A stretch of 6,158 bases of DNA. Source: Thermoplasmata archaeon (GTDB lineage: Archaea > Thermoplasmatota > Thermoplasmata > UBA184). Shown here in pieces: positions 1-5,166 of this stretch (positions are counted from its first letter, which is position 1; the number at the start of each line of letters is the position of its first letter). The stretch spans positions 1 to 6,158 of the forward strand of contig JASHUP010000123.1 of the NCBI GenBank assembly GCA_030039915.1, in the 5' to 3' direction. The translations under genes were made by a program, and so were the position numbers. The notes below the pieces were generated by a model that searched no databases, had not been told where the DNA came from, and worked only from the letters and a program-made list of their open reading frames with translations.

Positions 1-102
1 ACGCTCGTGCTCGAGACCTCCGAGGAAGAGACCACCGGTATCGAGCAAATGCTCAACCTGGTCGTGGACGAGACGATCGACGTGGCGCGGGTGGAGCACT
101 GA
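1..102 (+). CDS. 3' end of a probable RecA-fold (KaiC/RAD55-like) protein, partial
   Basis: The first 33 codons read open in frame 1 and end in TGA at 100-102, so this is the tail of a gene that starts outside the window. The visible peptide begins TLVLETSEEETTGIEQ and ends ETIDVARVEH. Its pattern is a hydrophobic strand, then S-x-E, then a helix, then a short strand with a D-x-x-h-D-like ending. It lines up by eye with residues 179-207 of the next gene (HALLAAHS...DLVFDL), which is the late part of a RecA/KaiC core. I infer that the two are tandem relatives. The gap to the next start codon is two bases, which suggests co-transcription and translational coupling. With only 33 residues visible the family call is tentative, but the coding call is firmer because frame and spacing agree. 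Confidence 0.55.
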   Translation, partial: TLVLETSEEETTGIEQMLNLVVDETIDVARVEH

Positions 103-104
103 CC

Positions 105-869
105 GTGACCGACCCGCAGCGCGTCTTCGGTATCCCCGAGATCGACCAACCGGTCTGGACGGCCCTCCCCCCGGGATGGCTCGCCGTCCTCTCGGGAACC
201 TCGGGGTCGGGCGCACCGCTGCTCGCGAAACAGTTCGCGCATGCGGGTGCCGGGGACGTTCCCGTGCTCTTCTACACGACCTACGAGAGGACCGAGGAAG
301 TACGGAAGGCGTTCGACGATTTCGGTTGGGACCCGGCGGAGATCCAGATCGTCAACCTCGCGGACGAGTACTTCGAGCGGGTGCTCGTGCGTGGGCTCGA
401 GGTCGCGAAGGCACGCGAGGGCGGGATATCGGTCACCGACCTTGTCGACAACGCCCGGGTGGACCGGGCCCTCACCCCGTTCAGCCTGACGAACCGGATG
501 CTCTCCGACCTCGCGAAGATCGACTCTCCGTTCCGGATGGTCGTCGATTCGGTGGACTTCTTCCTGGAAGTGATGGAACCCCACGAGCTCACGACCGTCG
601 CCCGGCAGATCCGGCATCGATGCCAGACGATCGGGGGACACGCGCTGCTCGCGGCCCACTCGGTCTCCCACGAACGGTCCGTCTTCGGTCTGCTGCAGGA
701 CCTCGCCGACCTCGTCTTCGACCTCAAGGCCGAGCCGCGGCTCTCCCGCTACGAGCACACCCTTTCGGTGGAGAAGGTCTGCAACCGCCCCGACCTCACC
801 CACATCTGGAACGCCGAGCTCGGAGAGAACGGCTGGCACGTGGACGAACGCAAGGCCGCGTCGCGATAG
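105..869 (+). CDS. KaiC/RAD55-like RecA-superfamily protein with degenerate Walker A
   Basis: This 254-residue protein has the layout of a single-domain KaiC-like ATPase (COG0467 type). An opening FGIPEID stretch stands where KaiC proteins have G-h-x-x-L-D. The P-loop position at 31-38 reads GTSGSGAP. A strand plus acidic turn, YTTYER, follows at 57-62. The Walker B strand is RMVVDSVDFF at 144-153, and a late strand with HSVSHE lies at 185-190. VEKVCNRP near 223-230 fits the KaiC basic hairpin. The notable oddity is the P-loop: the catalytic lysine and the Ser/Thr after it are replaced by Ala37 and Pro38, so normal ATP hydrolysis is unlikely, while the Walker B aspartate D148 is kept. A regulatory or partner role with an active paralogue, perhaps the gene just upstream, is inference. 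The start is GTG at 105, eight bases after a GGTGGAG Shine-Dalgarno-like stretch and two bases after the previous stop codon. Confidence 0.75.
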   Translation: MTDPQRVFGIPEIDQPVWTALPPGWLAVLSGTSGSGAPLLAKQFAHAGAGDVPVLFYTTYERTEEVRKAFDDFGWDPAEIQIVNLADEYFERVLVRGLEVAKAREGGISVTDLVDNARVDRALTPFSLTNRMLSDLAKIDSPFRMVVDSVDFFLEVMEPHELTTVARQIRHRCQTIGGHALLAAHSVSHERSVFGLLQDLADLVFDLKAEPRLSRYEHTLSVEKVCNRPDLTHIWNAELGENGWHVDERKAASR

Positions 870-892
870 CGACCTACCATCGCGTAACCGAA

Positions 893-900
893 CCTTTATT
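893..900 (+). promoter_or_regulatory. TATA-like box upstream of the PAC2 gene
   Basis: CCTTTATT is the only AT-rich block in the 68-base gap between the KaiC-like gene and the PAC2 gene. It lies about 40 bases before the GTG start. An archaeal start site about 25 bases downstream would fall near 920-925, leaving a short leader that contains GAGGT at 924-928 as ribosome binding site. The match to a TTTATA-type box is incomplete, so this is a candidate promoter. Read-through from the upstream gene remains possible. Confidence 0.5.
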
Positions 901-937
901 GGCCGACCCCCGCTGCTTTGGGCGAGGTCGAAGCCCC

Positions 938-1723
938 GTGGAGGACGTCGTCATCCGCACGCTCGAAAAAGTGGAGCTCCACGACCCCATCCTGATCGAG
1001 GGTCTCCCCGGTGTCGGGAACGTCGGGAAGCTCGCCGCGGACTATCTTCGCGACCAGCTTAAAGCGAAACCGCTCGCGACGATCTACGCGAAGTTCTTCC
1101 CTCCGCAGGTCTACGTGAGCGAGGAGGGCATCATCCGCCTCGTCTCGAACGACCTCGCCTACTGGAAGGGCGCCCCGGGCACGCCGCGCGATATCCTGGT
1201 GCTCGGGGGGGATTACCAGGGCATCAGCCCCGAGGGCCAGTACGAGATCACCCAGCGGGTTCTCGAGTACTGCCACGGGCTCGGCGTCCGAGAGGTCTTC
1301 ACGCTCGCCGGATTCGCCCAGGGCCGTGTCGTGGACGACCCGCGGGTCCTCGGGGCAGCGACGAGCCCCCAGCAGGTCGAGACGATGAAGAAGTTCGGGG
1401 TCGTCTTTTCCCGCAACGACCCGGGCGGAGGTCTCATCGGGGCGAGCGGCCTTTTCTTGGGGCTCGGACGACTCTTCGGGATGGAAGGCGTCTGCCTGAT
1501 GGGCGAGACGAGCGGCTACTTCGTCGACCCGCGGAGCGCGGAAGCCGTCCTCAAGGTGCTCGCGAAGGTCCTCAAGATCGAGGTCGACTTCACCGCGCTC
1601 GAGTCGAAGGCCCACGAGGTCGACCGGATCGCGCAGAAGATCCACGAGGCGGAGGCGCGGTCCACCGAGGGGAGTCCGTCATCCGGTCCCGCGCCGCGCG
1701 AGGACCTCGGGTACATCGGCTGA
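938..1723 (+). CDS. PAC2-family protein (proteasome assembly chaperone homologue, COG2047 type)
   Basis: This 261-residue protein is close to the usual length of archaeal PAC2-family proteins. The family signature opens the protein: PILIEGLPGVGNVGKLAADYL at about 17-37. A strand-turn LVLGGDYQG follows near 87-95, then FTLAGFAQGR at 121-130. The C-terminal block GGLIGASGLFLGLGR at 164-178 and MGETSGYFVDPRSAEAVL at 188-205 is typical. The last 20 residues are low-complexity and probably disordered. Eukaryotic PAC2 chaperones guide 20S proteasome assembly. Archaeal relatives are assumed to act on the proteasome or similar complexes, but no target can be read here. The frame stays open far upstream, into the KaiC-like gene, but GTG at 938 is chosen because homology begins right there and GAGGT lies nine bases before it. 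The methyltransferase gene follows after 11 bases, so the two are probably co-transcribed. Confidence 0.9.
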   Translation: MEDVVIRTLEKVELHDPILIEGLPGVGNVGKLAADYLRDQLKAKPLATIYAKFFPPQVYVSEEGIIRLVSNDLAYWKGAPGTPRDILVLGGDYQGISPEGQYEITQRVLEYCHGLGVREVFTLAGFAQGRVVDDPRVLGAATSPQQVETMKKFGVVFSRNDPGGGLIGASGLFLGLGRLFGMEGVCLMGETSGYFVDPRSAEAVLKVLAKVLKIEVDFTALESKAHEVDRIAQKIHEAEARSTEGSPSSGPAPREDLGYIG

Positions 1724-1734
1724 ACGGCGGCGCG

Positions 1735-2862
1735 ATGACCCCGCCGAGCGACCGGGGCCGAGTCGGGAAGGTGCTCGGACTCCTCGCGGATTCGGCCGAC
1801 CGGTCCGGGTTCGTACCCTACGACCGATTCATGGAGATCGCCCTCTACAGCGAGGGCGGAGGGTTCTACGACCGCGACGACTCGCCGTTCGGTCGAGCGG
1901 GCGACTACTACACGGCCGTCCATGCGAGCCCGCTCTTTGCCCGGTCGGTCGCTCGCCGAATCCGGTCGGTCCTCCGGGCGTTACCGGAGGGAGCTCCGTT
2001 GCGCGTGGTCGAGCTCGGCCCGGGGGACGGGACCCTTGCCGAGATCGTTCTCCCGGAGCTCGGCGCCGACCACAGCCTCGCGTCGCGCACCGAGTACGTT
2101 CTGGTCGATCGTTCTCCGACGCTGTCCGCCCGCGCGCTCGAGCGCGCGGAGTCCGTCTCCGCCTCCGACCGGCTCCCGGTCCGCGTCTCGGGCGGCGTCG
2201 GCGCCGAGGGGCCGTTCCTCGGAGTTGTCCTCGCGAACGAGGTATTCGATGCGCAGCCGACCCGTCGCCTCTCCTGGACCGGCACGGAGTGGAACGAGAT
2301 GGGGGTCCGGGTCGAGGACGGTGGGTTGGTCCCAGCGACCGCTCCGCTCGCGAGCGCCGTTCCCGGCCCCGAGCTACCGCCCACGGCCCTTCCCGGGTCC
2401 GTGCTCGAACTCTCCCCGATGGCCGAGGGCCTAGTCCGCGAGGTCGCCGACCATCTGGAGGCCGGACTCTTCCTCGTCATCGACTACGGTATGGAAGAAT
2501 CTGAGCTTCTCGCCGCCCACCCATCGGGCACGCTCGCGGCGGTGCGTCACCATCGGACGGAGGACAATCCGTTGCGCGACCCGGGGGAATCCGATCTTTC
2601 GGTCTTCGTCAACTTTACCCGTCTTCGGGCCGCGGCGTTCCGCGGTGGACTCACCGAAGTCGCCTTCCGGCGTCAAGCCGAGGCGCTCGGCGCGTGGGGC
2701 TTCCCGAGCCTGCTCGAGGAGGCAGTGCGTTCGGTCTCGAAGGGGGAAGACGAAGTCCGCATCCGACTTGGGGCGAAGAATCTCCTCTTCGGCTTTGAGC
2801 GGTTCTACGCGCTCGAGCTTGCCCCGCCGGAGACTGCGGAGCGTCTCCGCGCGCTCACGTGA
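1735..2862 (+). CDS. SAM-dependent methyltransferase, MidA/NDUFAF7 family (COG1565)
   Basis: This 375-residue protein shows the MidA family plan. At the N-terminus is FMEIALYSEGGGFYDR at 32-47, followed by GRAGDYYTAVHASPLFAR at 53-70. The SAM-binding motif I is VVELGPGDGTLAEIVL at 91-106. A second-strand acidic position sits in YVLVDRSPTL at 121-130, and the family NEVFDAQP motif is at 168-175. A second core block runs FLVIDYG at 246-252, then GTLAAVRHHRTEDNPLRDPG at 265-284 and SDLSVFVNFTRL at 286-297. The mitochondrial member NDUFAF7 dimethylates an arginine of the complex I subunit NDUFS2 and is needed for complex I assembly. A matching role on the homologous archaeal subunit is inference. 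The ATG lies 11 bases after the PAC2 stop codon with only a weak GGCGG upstream, so translation may rely on coupling. The last 8 bases overlap gins51 on the other strand. Confidence 0.9.
   Translation: MTPPSDRGRVGKVLGLLADSADRSGFVPYDRFMEIALYSEGGGFYDRDDSPFGRAGDYYTAVHASPLFARSVARRIRSVLRALPEGAPLRVVELGPGDGTLAEIVLPELGADHSLASRTEYVLVDRSPTLSARALERAESVSASDRLPVRVSGGVGAEGPFLGVVLANEVFDAQPTRRLSWTGTEWNEMGVRVEDGGLVPATAPLASAVPGPELPPTALPGSVLELSPMAEGLVREVADHLEAGLFLVIDYGMEESELLAAHPSGTLAAVRHHRTEDNPLRDPGESDLSVFVNFTRLRAAAFRGGLTEVAFRRQAEALGAWGFPSLLEEAVRSVSKGEDEVRIRLGAKNLLFGFERFYALELAPPETAERLRALT
2130..2149. repeat. Perfect 20-bp palindrome inside the methyltransferase gene
   Basis: The 20 bases are perfectly self-complementary with no spacer, centred between 2139 and 2140 on a CTCGAG core flanked by GCGCG on both sides. 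The stretch lies in codons for an Ala-Arg-Ala-Leu-Glu-Arg-Ala helix. GC-rich codon use makes such palindromes more likely than in balanced DNA, so this may be chance. It is recorded because of its length and perfection. Confidence 0.5.
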
Positions 2863-3523
2863 CCGGGCGAGCGGGAGCGCTCTCGAGAACTTCGGCGACC
2901 TTCGCCTCGACGAGGAGTCGGGCGGTCTCCGGGGGCAAGGAGAGGACATCGTCGGCGCGCAGGTCGATCGTTTCCGAGCCGACCTCGACCGGACGTGAAT
3001 CTTTGAGCACCCGGACGAAGACGGTCGGTGCCTTCGCCCGGCCGGCCACCGAGGCGCCGGCCGCTCGCGACGAAGGAGGGAGAGGCGGGGTGGCCACGCT
3101 CTCCGTCGGGTGGGGGACCGCCGGCACGGGGGGCGTCGAGGTGGGCTCGATGTAGGGCGCCGCGCCGCGACGGTGCTCGAGCAAGACCGTCAGGAGCCGG
3201 TCGAACATCGCCCGTTCCTCGGGAAGAGCGTTCGGCAGGTCGCGCGTTCCCCCGATGCTCGCCTGGAACGCCGCGTTGAGCGTTTTCTGGATCCGACCCT
3301 CGACGATGTCCCGCGCGACCTGGATCGCGCGCTGGTAGGTCTGGCGCGAGATGTCGCCCTTGCGCCCCGAGGGATTCTCCCGCAGCTCGGCTTCGTACGA
3401 GCGGCGGAGGTCGGCGAGGTACTCCACCGTGACCGAATAGAAATCCAACGGGATCTTCGCGAGCCCCCGCACGGCGGCCTCGTTGCGCCGCCATTCCAGC
3501 AGCTGCGTGAAGTGGTCGGGCAT
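2855..3523 (-). CDS. gins51: Archaeal GINS complex subunit Gins51 (Gins15)
   Basis: This 222-residue protein has the two GINS domains in the A-then-B order of the Sld5/Psf1-type subunit. The helical A domain spans about residues 1-118 and includes LLEWRRNEAAVRGLAKIPLDFY at 8-29, which holds the family E-x-x-x-L-x-K-h-P-x-D-F-Y pattern. A proline/alanine-rich linker runs about 119-165. The small beta-rich B domain at about 167-214 carries VFVRVLKD, then VGSETIDLRADDVLSLPPETARLLVEAKVAEVL. GINS joins MCM and a GAN/Cdc45-like protein to form the replicative helicase at the fork. The start is ATG at 3523 (reverse strand), with no strong Shine-Dalgarno sequence. The promoter-like dyad 27 bases upstream suggests a leaderless or very short-leader transcript. 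In many archaea this gene sits beside the primase gene priS, whereas here its divergent neighbour is a Toprim gene. Confidence 0.88.
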   Translation of the reverse strand: MPDHFTQLLEWRRNEAAVRGLAKIPLDFYSVTVEYLADLRRSYEAELRENPSGRKGDISRQTYQRAIQVARDIVEGRIQKTLNAAFQASIGGTRDLPNALPEERAMFDRLLTVLLEHRRGAAPYIEPTSTPPVPAVPHPTESVATPPLPPSSRAAGASVAGRAKAPTVFVRVLKDSRPVEVGSETIDLRADDVLSLPPETARLLVEAKVAEVLESAPARPVT

Positions 3524-3549
3524 GGTCGTCCGCGGGAAGGGTCGGACAT

Positions 3550-3564
3550 CCTATCAACTATAGG
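3550..3564. promoter_or_regulatory. Candidate shared divergent promoter (CCTAT-N5-ATAGG dyad)
   Basis: CCTAT at 3550-3554 and ATAGG at 3560-3564 are exact reverse complements separated by CAACT. This is the only AT-rich island between two divergent genes. It reads as a weak TATA-like box on either strand. A start site about 25 bases away would fall near 3529 for gins51 (start codon at 3523) and near 3585 for the Toprim gene (start codon at 3609 or 3627). One TATA-protein site serving both directions, or two overlapping ones, is inference from the geometry. Confidence 0.5.
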
Positions 3565-3626
3565 AGATGTGCGGTCCCGAAGGACCGAGCGTCCACCGTC
3601 CCCGGAGGATGGGCGGTCGCATTTCG

Positions 3627-4097
3627 ATGGTCAACGCACGGGATCCGGCGGTCGTGTTCGACGAGTTCTGGGAGCTCTGGAACCGTCTGCGGAGCGACAG
3701 TCTTCGCCCGGGTGAGGTCGTCGTGGTCGAGGGGGAACGAGACCGTCGGGCACTGCGACGCCTGGGCCTCGAGGGGACGATCGTCCTCGTCCATCGGGGT
3801 CGCACGATTTCCGAGACTGCCCAGCACCTCTCGGCGACGGCCCGGCACGTGATCATCCTCACGGACTGGGACACCGAGGGCGGTCACCTGGCGCAGGGGC
3901 TCACCAAGTTTCTCGGCACCGGTCGCTCCGGACCGGACCTCGAGTACCGCCGACGGCTCGCGCGCATCTTGCGGGGCGAGCTCGTGCACGTCGAGGGGCT
4001 GTACGGTTGGGCGCGTCGAACCGCCGAGAAGTCGGACCGGTCCCTGGTGCAGCTGCTCGATGCCGAAGCGCCCGTGGAGAGCGGCTCTACGGAATGA
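3627..4097 (+). CDS. Small stand-alone Toprim-domain protein (archaeal COG1658-like)
   Basis: From this start the protein has 156 residues. The Toprim fold is shown by strand 1 with its catalytic glutamate, EVVVVEGERDRRALRRLGL at 30-48 (E35). The D-x-D pair follows in VIILTDWDTEG at 75-85 (D80 and D82). The later block DLEYRRRLARILRGELVHVEGLYGW is characteristic of the small archaeal Toprim family. Bacterial relatives include RNase M5, which matures 5S rRNA, and the fold is also used by primases and topoisomerases. The archaeal substrate is not known to me, so no reaction is assigned. The frame is open from an ATG at 3567, but that codon lies almost on the TATA-like dyad, upstream of any start site the dyad could direct. 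ATG 3609 or 3627 fits better, and 3627 lies 18 bases after GGAGG at 3604-3608. The stop codon overlaps eL15 on the other strand by 11 bases. Confidence 0.82.
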   Translation: MVNARDPAVVFDEFWELWNRLRSDSLRPGEVVVVEGERDRRALRRLGLEGTIVLVHRGRTISETAQHLSATARHVIILTDWDTEGGHLAQGLTKFLGTGRSGPDLEYRRRLARILRGELVHVEGLYGWARRTAEKSDRSLVQLLDAEAPVESGSTE

Positions 4098-4701
4098 CCT
4101 TGACCTGCGTGCGCCGGGTGTCGCGTCGGTTGCGCGCTCGGGACGGGCGGAATCGCTCCGTTCCCTTCCCCTTCCAGCGAAGGCCACGGCCCTCGGTTCC
4201 GGAACTCGTGAGCCCACGGTACACCCGACCCTTGTGCACGGGTGCGGCGATCCAGGAGATCTTGGGGTCCGCGAGGACCTCGGGGTGGTCCGGATCGACG
4301 AGGATGATCTCGTAGAACTTCTGTTTCCCGTCTTCCCCCACCCAGTAGGAGTTGAGCACCTCGAGATTCGGGTAATGCTTCTGCGCCCGCTCCTCCGCGA
4401 TGCGTCGCAGGCTCTTCGCGAGCGTCATGCGAAGGATACCCTTGTGCTTCGGGCGCCGGCCGGCGATGATCGCGCGCTTCCCCTGACCGCCGCGCCGCAC
4501 GCGCACTCGGACCACTACGAACCCGCCCTTCGCGCGAAATCCGACGGCCCGCGCGCGGTCGAGTCGCGTGGGATGCTCGACCCGCGTGACGGTGTTCTCC
4601 CGCCTCCAGGTGAGGAGCCGTTCGTGACGCAGAGCGGCGCCCTCCTCCCCCAGCGTCTGCTGAAAGGACTGGGCCATGTGCCGGTAGGCCGAGCTCGCCA
4701 T
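4087..4701 (-). CDS. rpl15e: Large-subunit ribosomal protein eL15 (L15e)
   Basis: This 204-residue protein is highly basic and slightly longer than the roughly 190-195 residues usual for archaeal eL15. The family core is unmistakable: VEHPTRLDRARAVGFRAKGG at 41-60, VVVRVRVRRGG at 62-72, GRRPKHKGI at 81-89, and then the most conserved block, LAKSLRRIAEERAQKHYPNL at 94-113 followed by EVLNSYWVGEDGKQKFYEII. RVYRGLTSSGTEGRGLR follows at 159-175, with a basic RNA-binding tail after it. eL15 is a component of the archaeal and eukaryotic large ribosomal subunit that sits deep in rRNA. The ATG at 4701 has no Shine-Dalgarno sequence but lies about 30 bases downstream of a strong TATA box, consistent with a very short leader. 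It is co-directional with the ftsY-trmJ block but has its own promoter. Confidence 0.97.
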   Translation of the reverse strand: MASSAYRHMAQSFQQTLGEEGAALRHERLLTWRRENTVTRVEHPTRLDRARAVGFRAKGGFVVVRVRVRRGGQGKRAIIAGRRPKHKGILRMTLAKSLRRIAEERAQKHYPNLEVLNSYWVGEDGKQKFYEIILVDPDHPEVLADPKISWIAAPVHKGRVYRGLTSSGTEGRGLRWKGKGTERFRPSRARNRRDTRRTQVKVIP

Positions 4702-4712
4702 GGAACGCGGCG

Positions 4713-4730
4713 CGGGGACCCCGGTCCCCG
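4713..4730. promoter_or_regulatory. Inverted repeat between the eL15 TATA box and start codon (possible operator)
   Basis: CGGGGACC at 4713-4720 and GGTCCCCG at 4723-4730 are perfect 8-base reverse complements separated by CC. The repeat begins at the base next to the TATA box (4731-4737) and ends 12 bases before the ATG, so it lies in the stretch between the box and the expected transcription start. Archaeal repressors often bind there. It is too GC-rich to be part of the core promoter. Chance is possible in GC-rich DNA, so the operator call is inference from position and symmetry. Confidence 0.45.
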
Positions 4731-4737
4731 TTATAAA
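4731..4737 (-). promoter_or_regulatory. TATA box of rpl15e
   Basis: On the minus strand this reads TTTATAA, the best TATA match in the window, in the 51-base gap between the 137-residue gene and eL15. Its centre is 33 bases upstream of the eL15 ATG. A start site about 25 bases downstream gives a leader of only some 5-10 bases, in keeping with the lack of a Shine-Dalgarno sequence. No purine-rich BRE is obvious beside it. Confidence 0.75.
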
Positions 4738-4752
4738 GGTGCCTCCGAGCGA

Positions 4753-5166
4753 CTACTCGCCGTTCTTCGAGCCGTTCCCCCACGGGAGGTGCGACTCGCT
4801 CGGCCGCACCACTTTCGCGGTCGCGTGGCTTTCCGTCGCGATCGCCCGCTCGAGGTGGCTCAGGATCTCTCGCATCAGTCGATCCATGCGCGCGCGCTGC
4901 TCGGCCGGCACGTCGGTCGGTGCCTCCCAGACGAGCGCGGCTCCCCCGCTCGTGGGGTAGAGGCGGAACTCGAGGGCCGAGGCGGCGGGCGGCACGGCGG
5001 GGTTCATTCGCTCGAGACGACCCTTGACGCGGCTCTCGAGCGGTTCGGTCACATCGGTCCGTTCGACCGAGTAGCCGATCGTGCCGAGGTACTCCGCGAG
5101 GTAGCTCGCGAACCGCTCGCGGCCGATCCCGCGGACCCGCACCCAATCGCCGTTACTTTCGCCCAT
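4753..5166 (-). CDS. Conserved-looking hypothetical protein in the ftsY-trmJ-eL15 block
   Basis: I do not recognise this 137-residue protein. It opens with WVRVRGIGRERFASYLAEYL at 8-27, a strand then a helix. A second strand, YSVERTDVTEPLESRVKGRL, follows at 32-51. A sheet-like pair at about 64-82 reads ALEFRLYPTSGGAALVWEAP. A charged amphipathic helix runs PAEQRARMDRLMREILSHLERAI at about 87-109, and the polar tail is probably disordered. There is no signal peptide, membrane segment or cysteine. The order suggests a small alpha/beta fold that may pair through its C-terminal helix, but this is inference. The ATG at 5166 lies inside the end of trmJ with a 14-base overlap and no clear Shine-Dalgarno sequence, so translation is probably coupled to trmJ. 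The frame stays open, with codon use like its neighbours, and ends 51 bases before eL15. A role linked to translation or RNA is suggested only by the neighbours. Confidence 0.7.
   Translation of the reverse strand: MGESNGDWVRVRGIGRERFASYLAEYLGTIGYSVERTDVTEPLESRVKGRLERMNPAVPPAASALEFRLYPTSGGAALVWEAPTDVPAEQRARMDRLMREILSHLERAIATESHATAKVVRPSESHLPWGNGSKNGE

Noticed and set aside
176..937. Long open upstream extension in the PAC2 frame, overlapping the KaiC-like gene
   Set aside because: The extension is Arg/Gly/Pro-rich with no family similarity, PAC2 homology begins at the GTG at 938, and a Shine-Dalgarno sequence and TATA-like box sit just upstream of it. It is an out-of-frame reading of the KaiC-like gene in GC-rich DNA.
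2875..2888. Short palindromes GAGCGCTC and TCTCGAGA near the MidA/gins51 junction, considered as a terminator
   Set aside because: The arms are only 4 bp, there is no T-run, and they lie inside the gins51 coding sequence. GC-rich chance is the simplest reading.
3884..5146. 420-codon open frame on the minus strand across eL15 and the hypothetical gene
   Set aside because: The peptide is Arg/Pro/Gly-rich low complexity and lies in an alternative frame of the clearly identified eL15 and its upstream neighbour, as expected from high GC.
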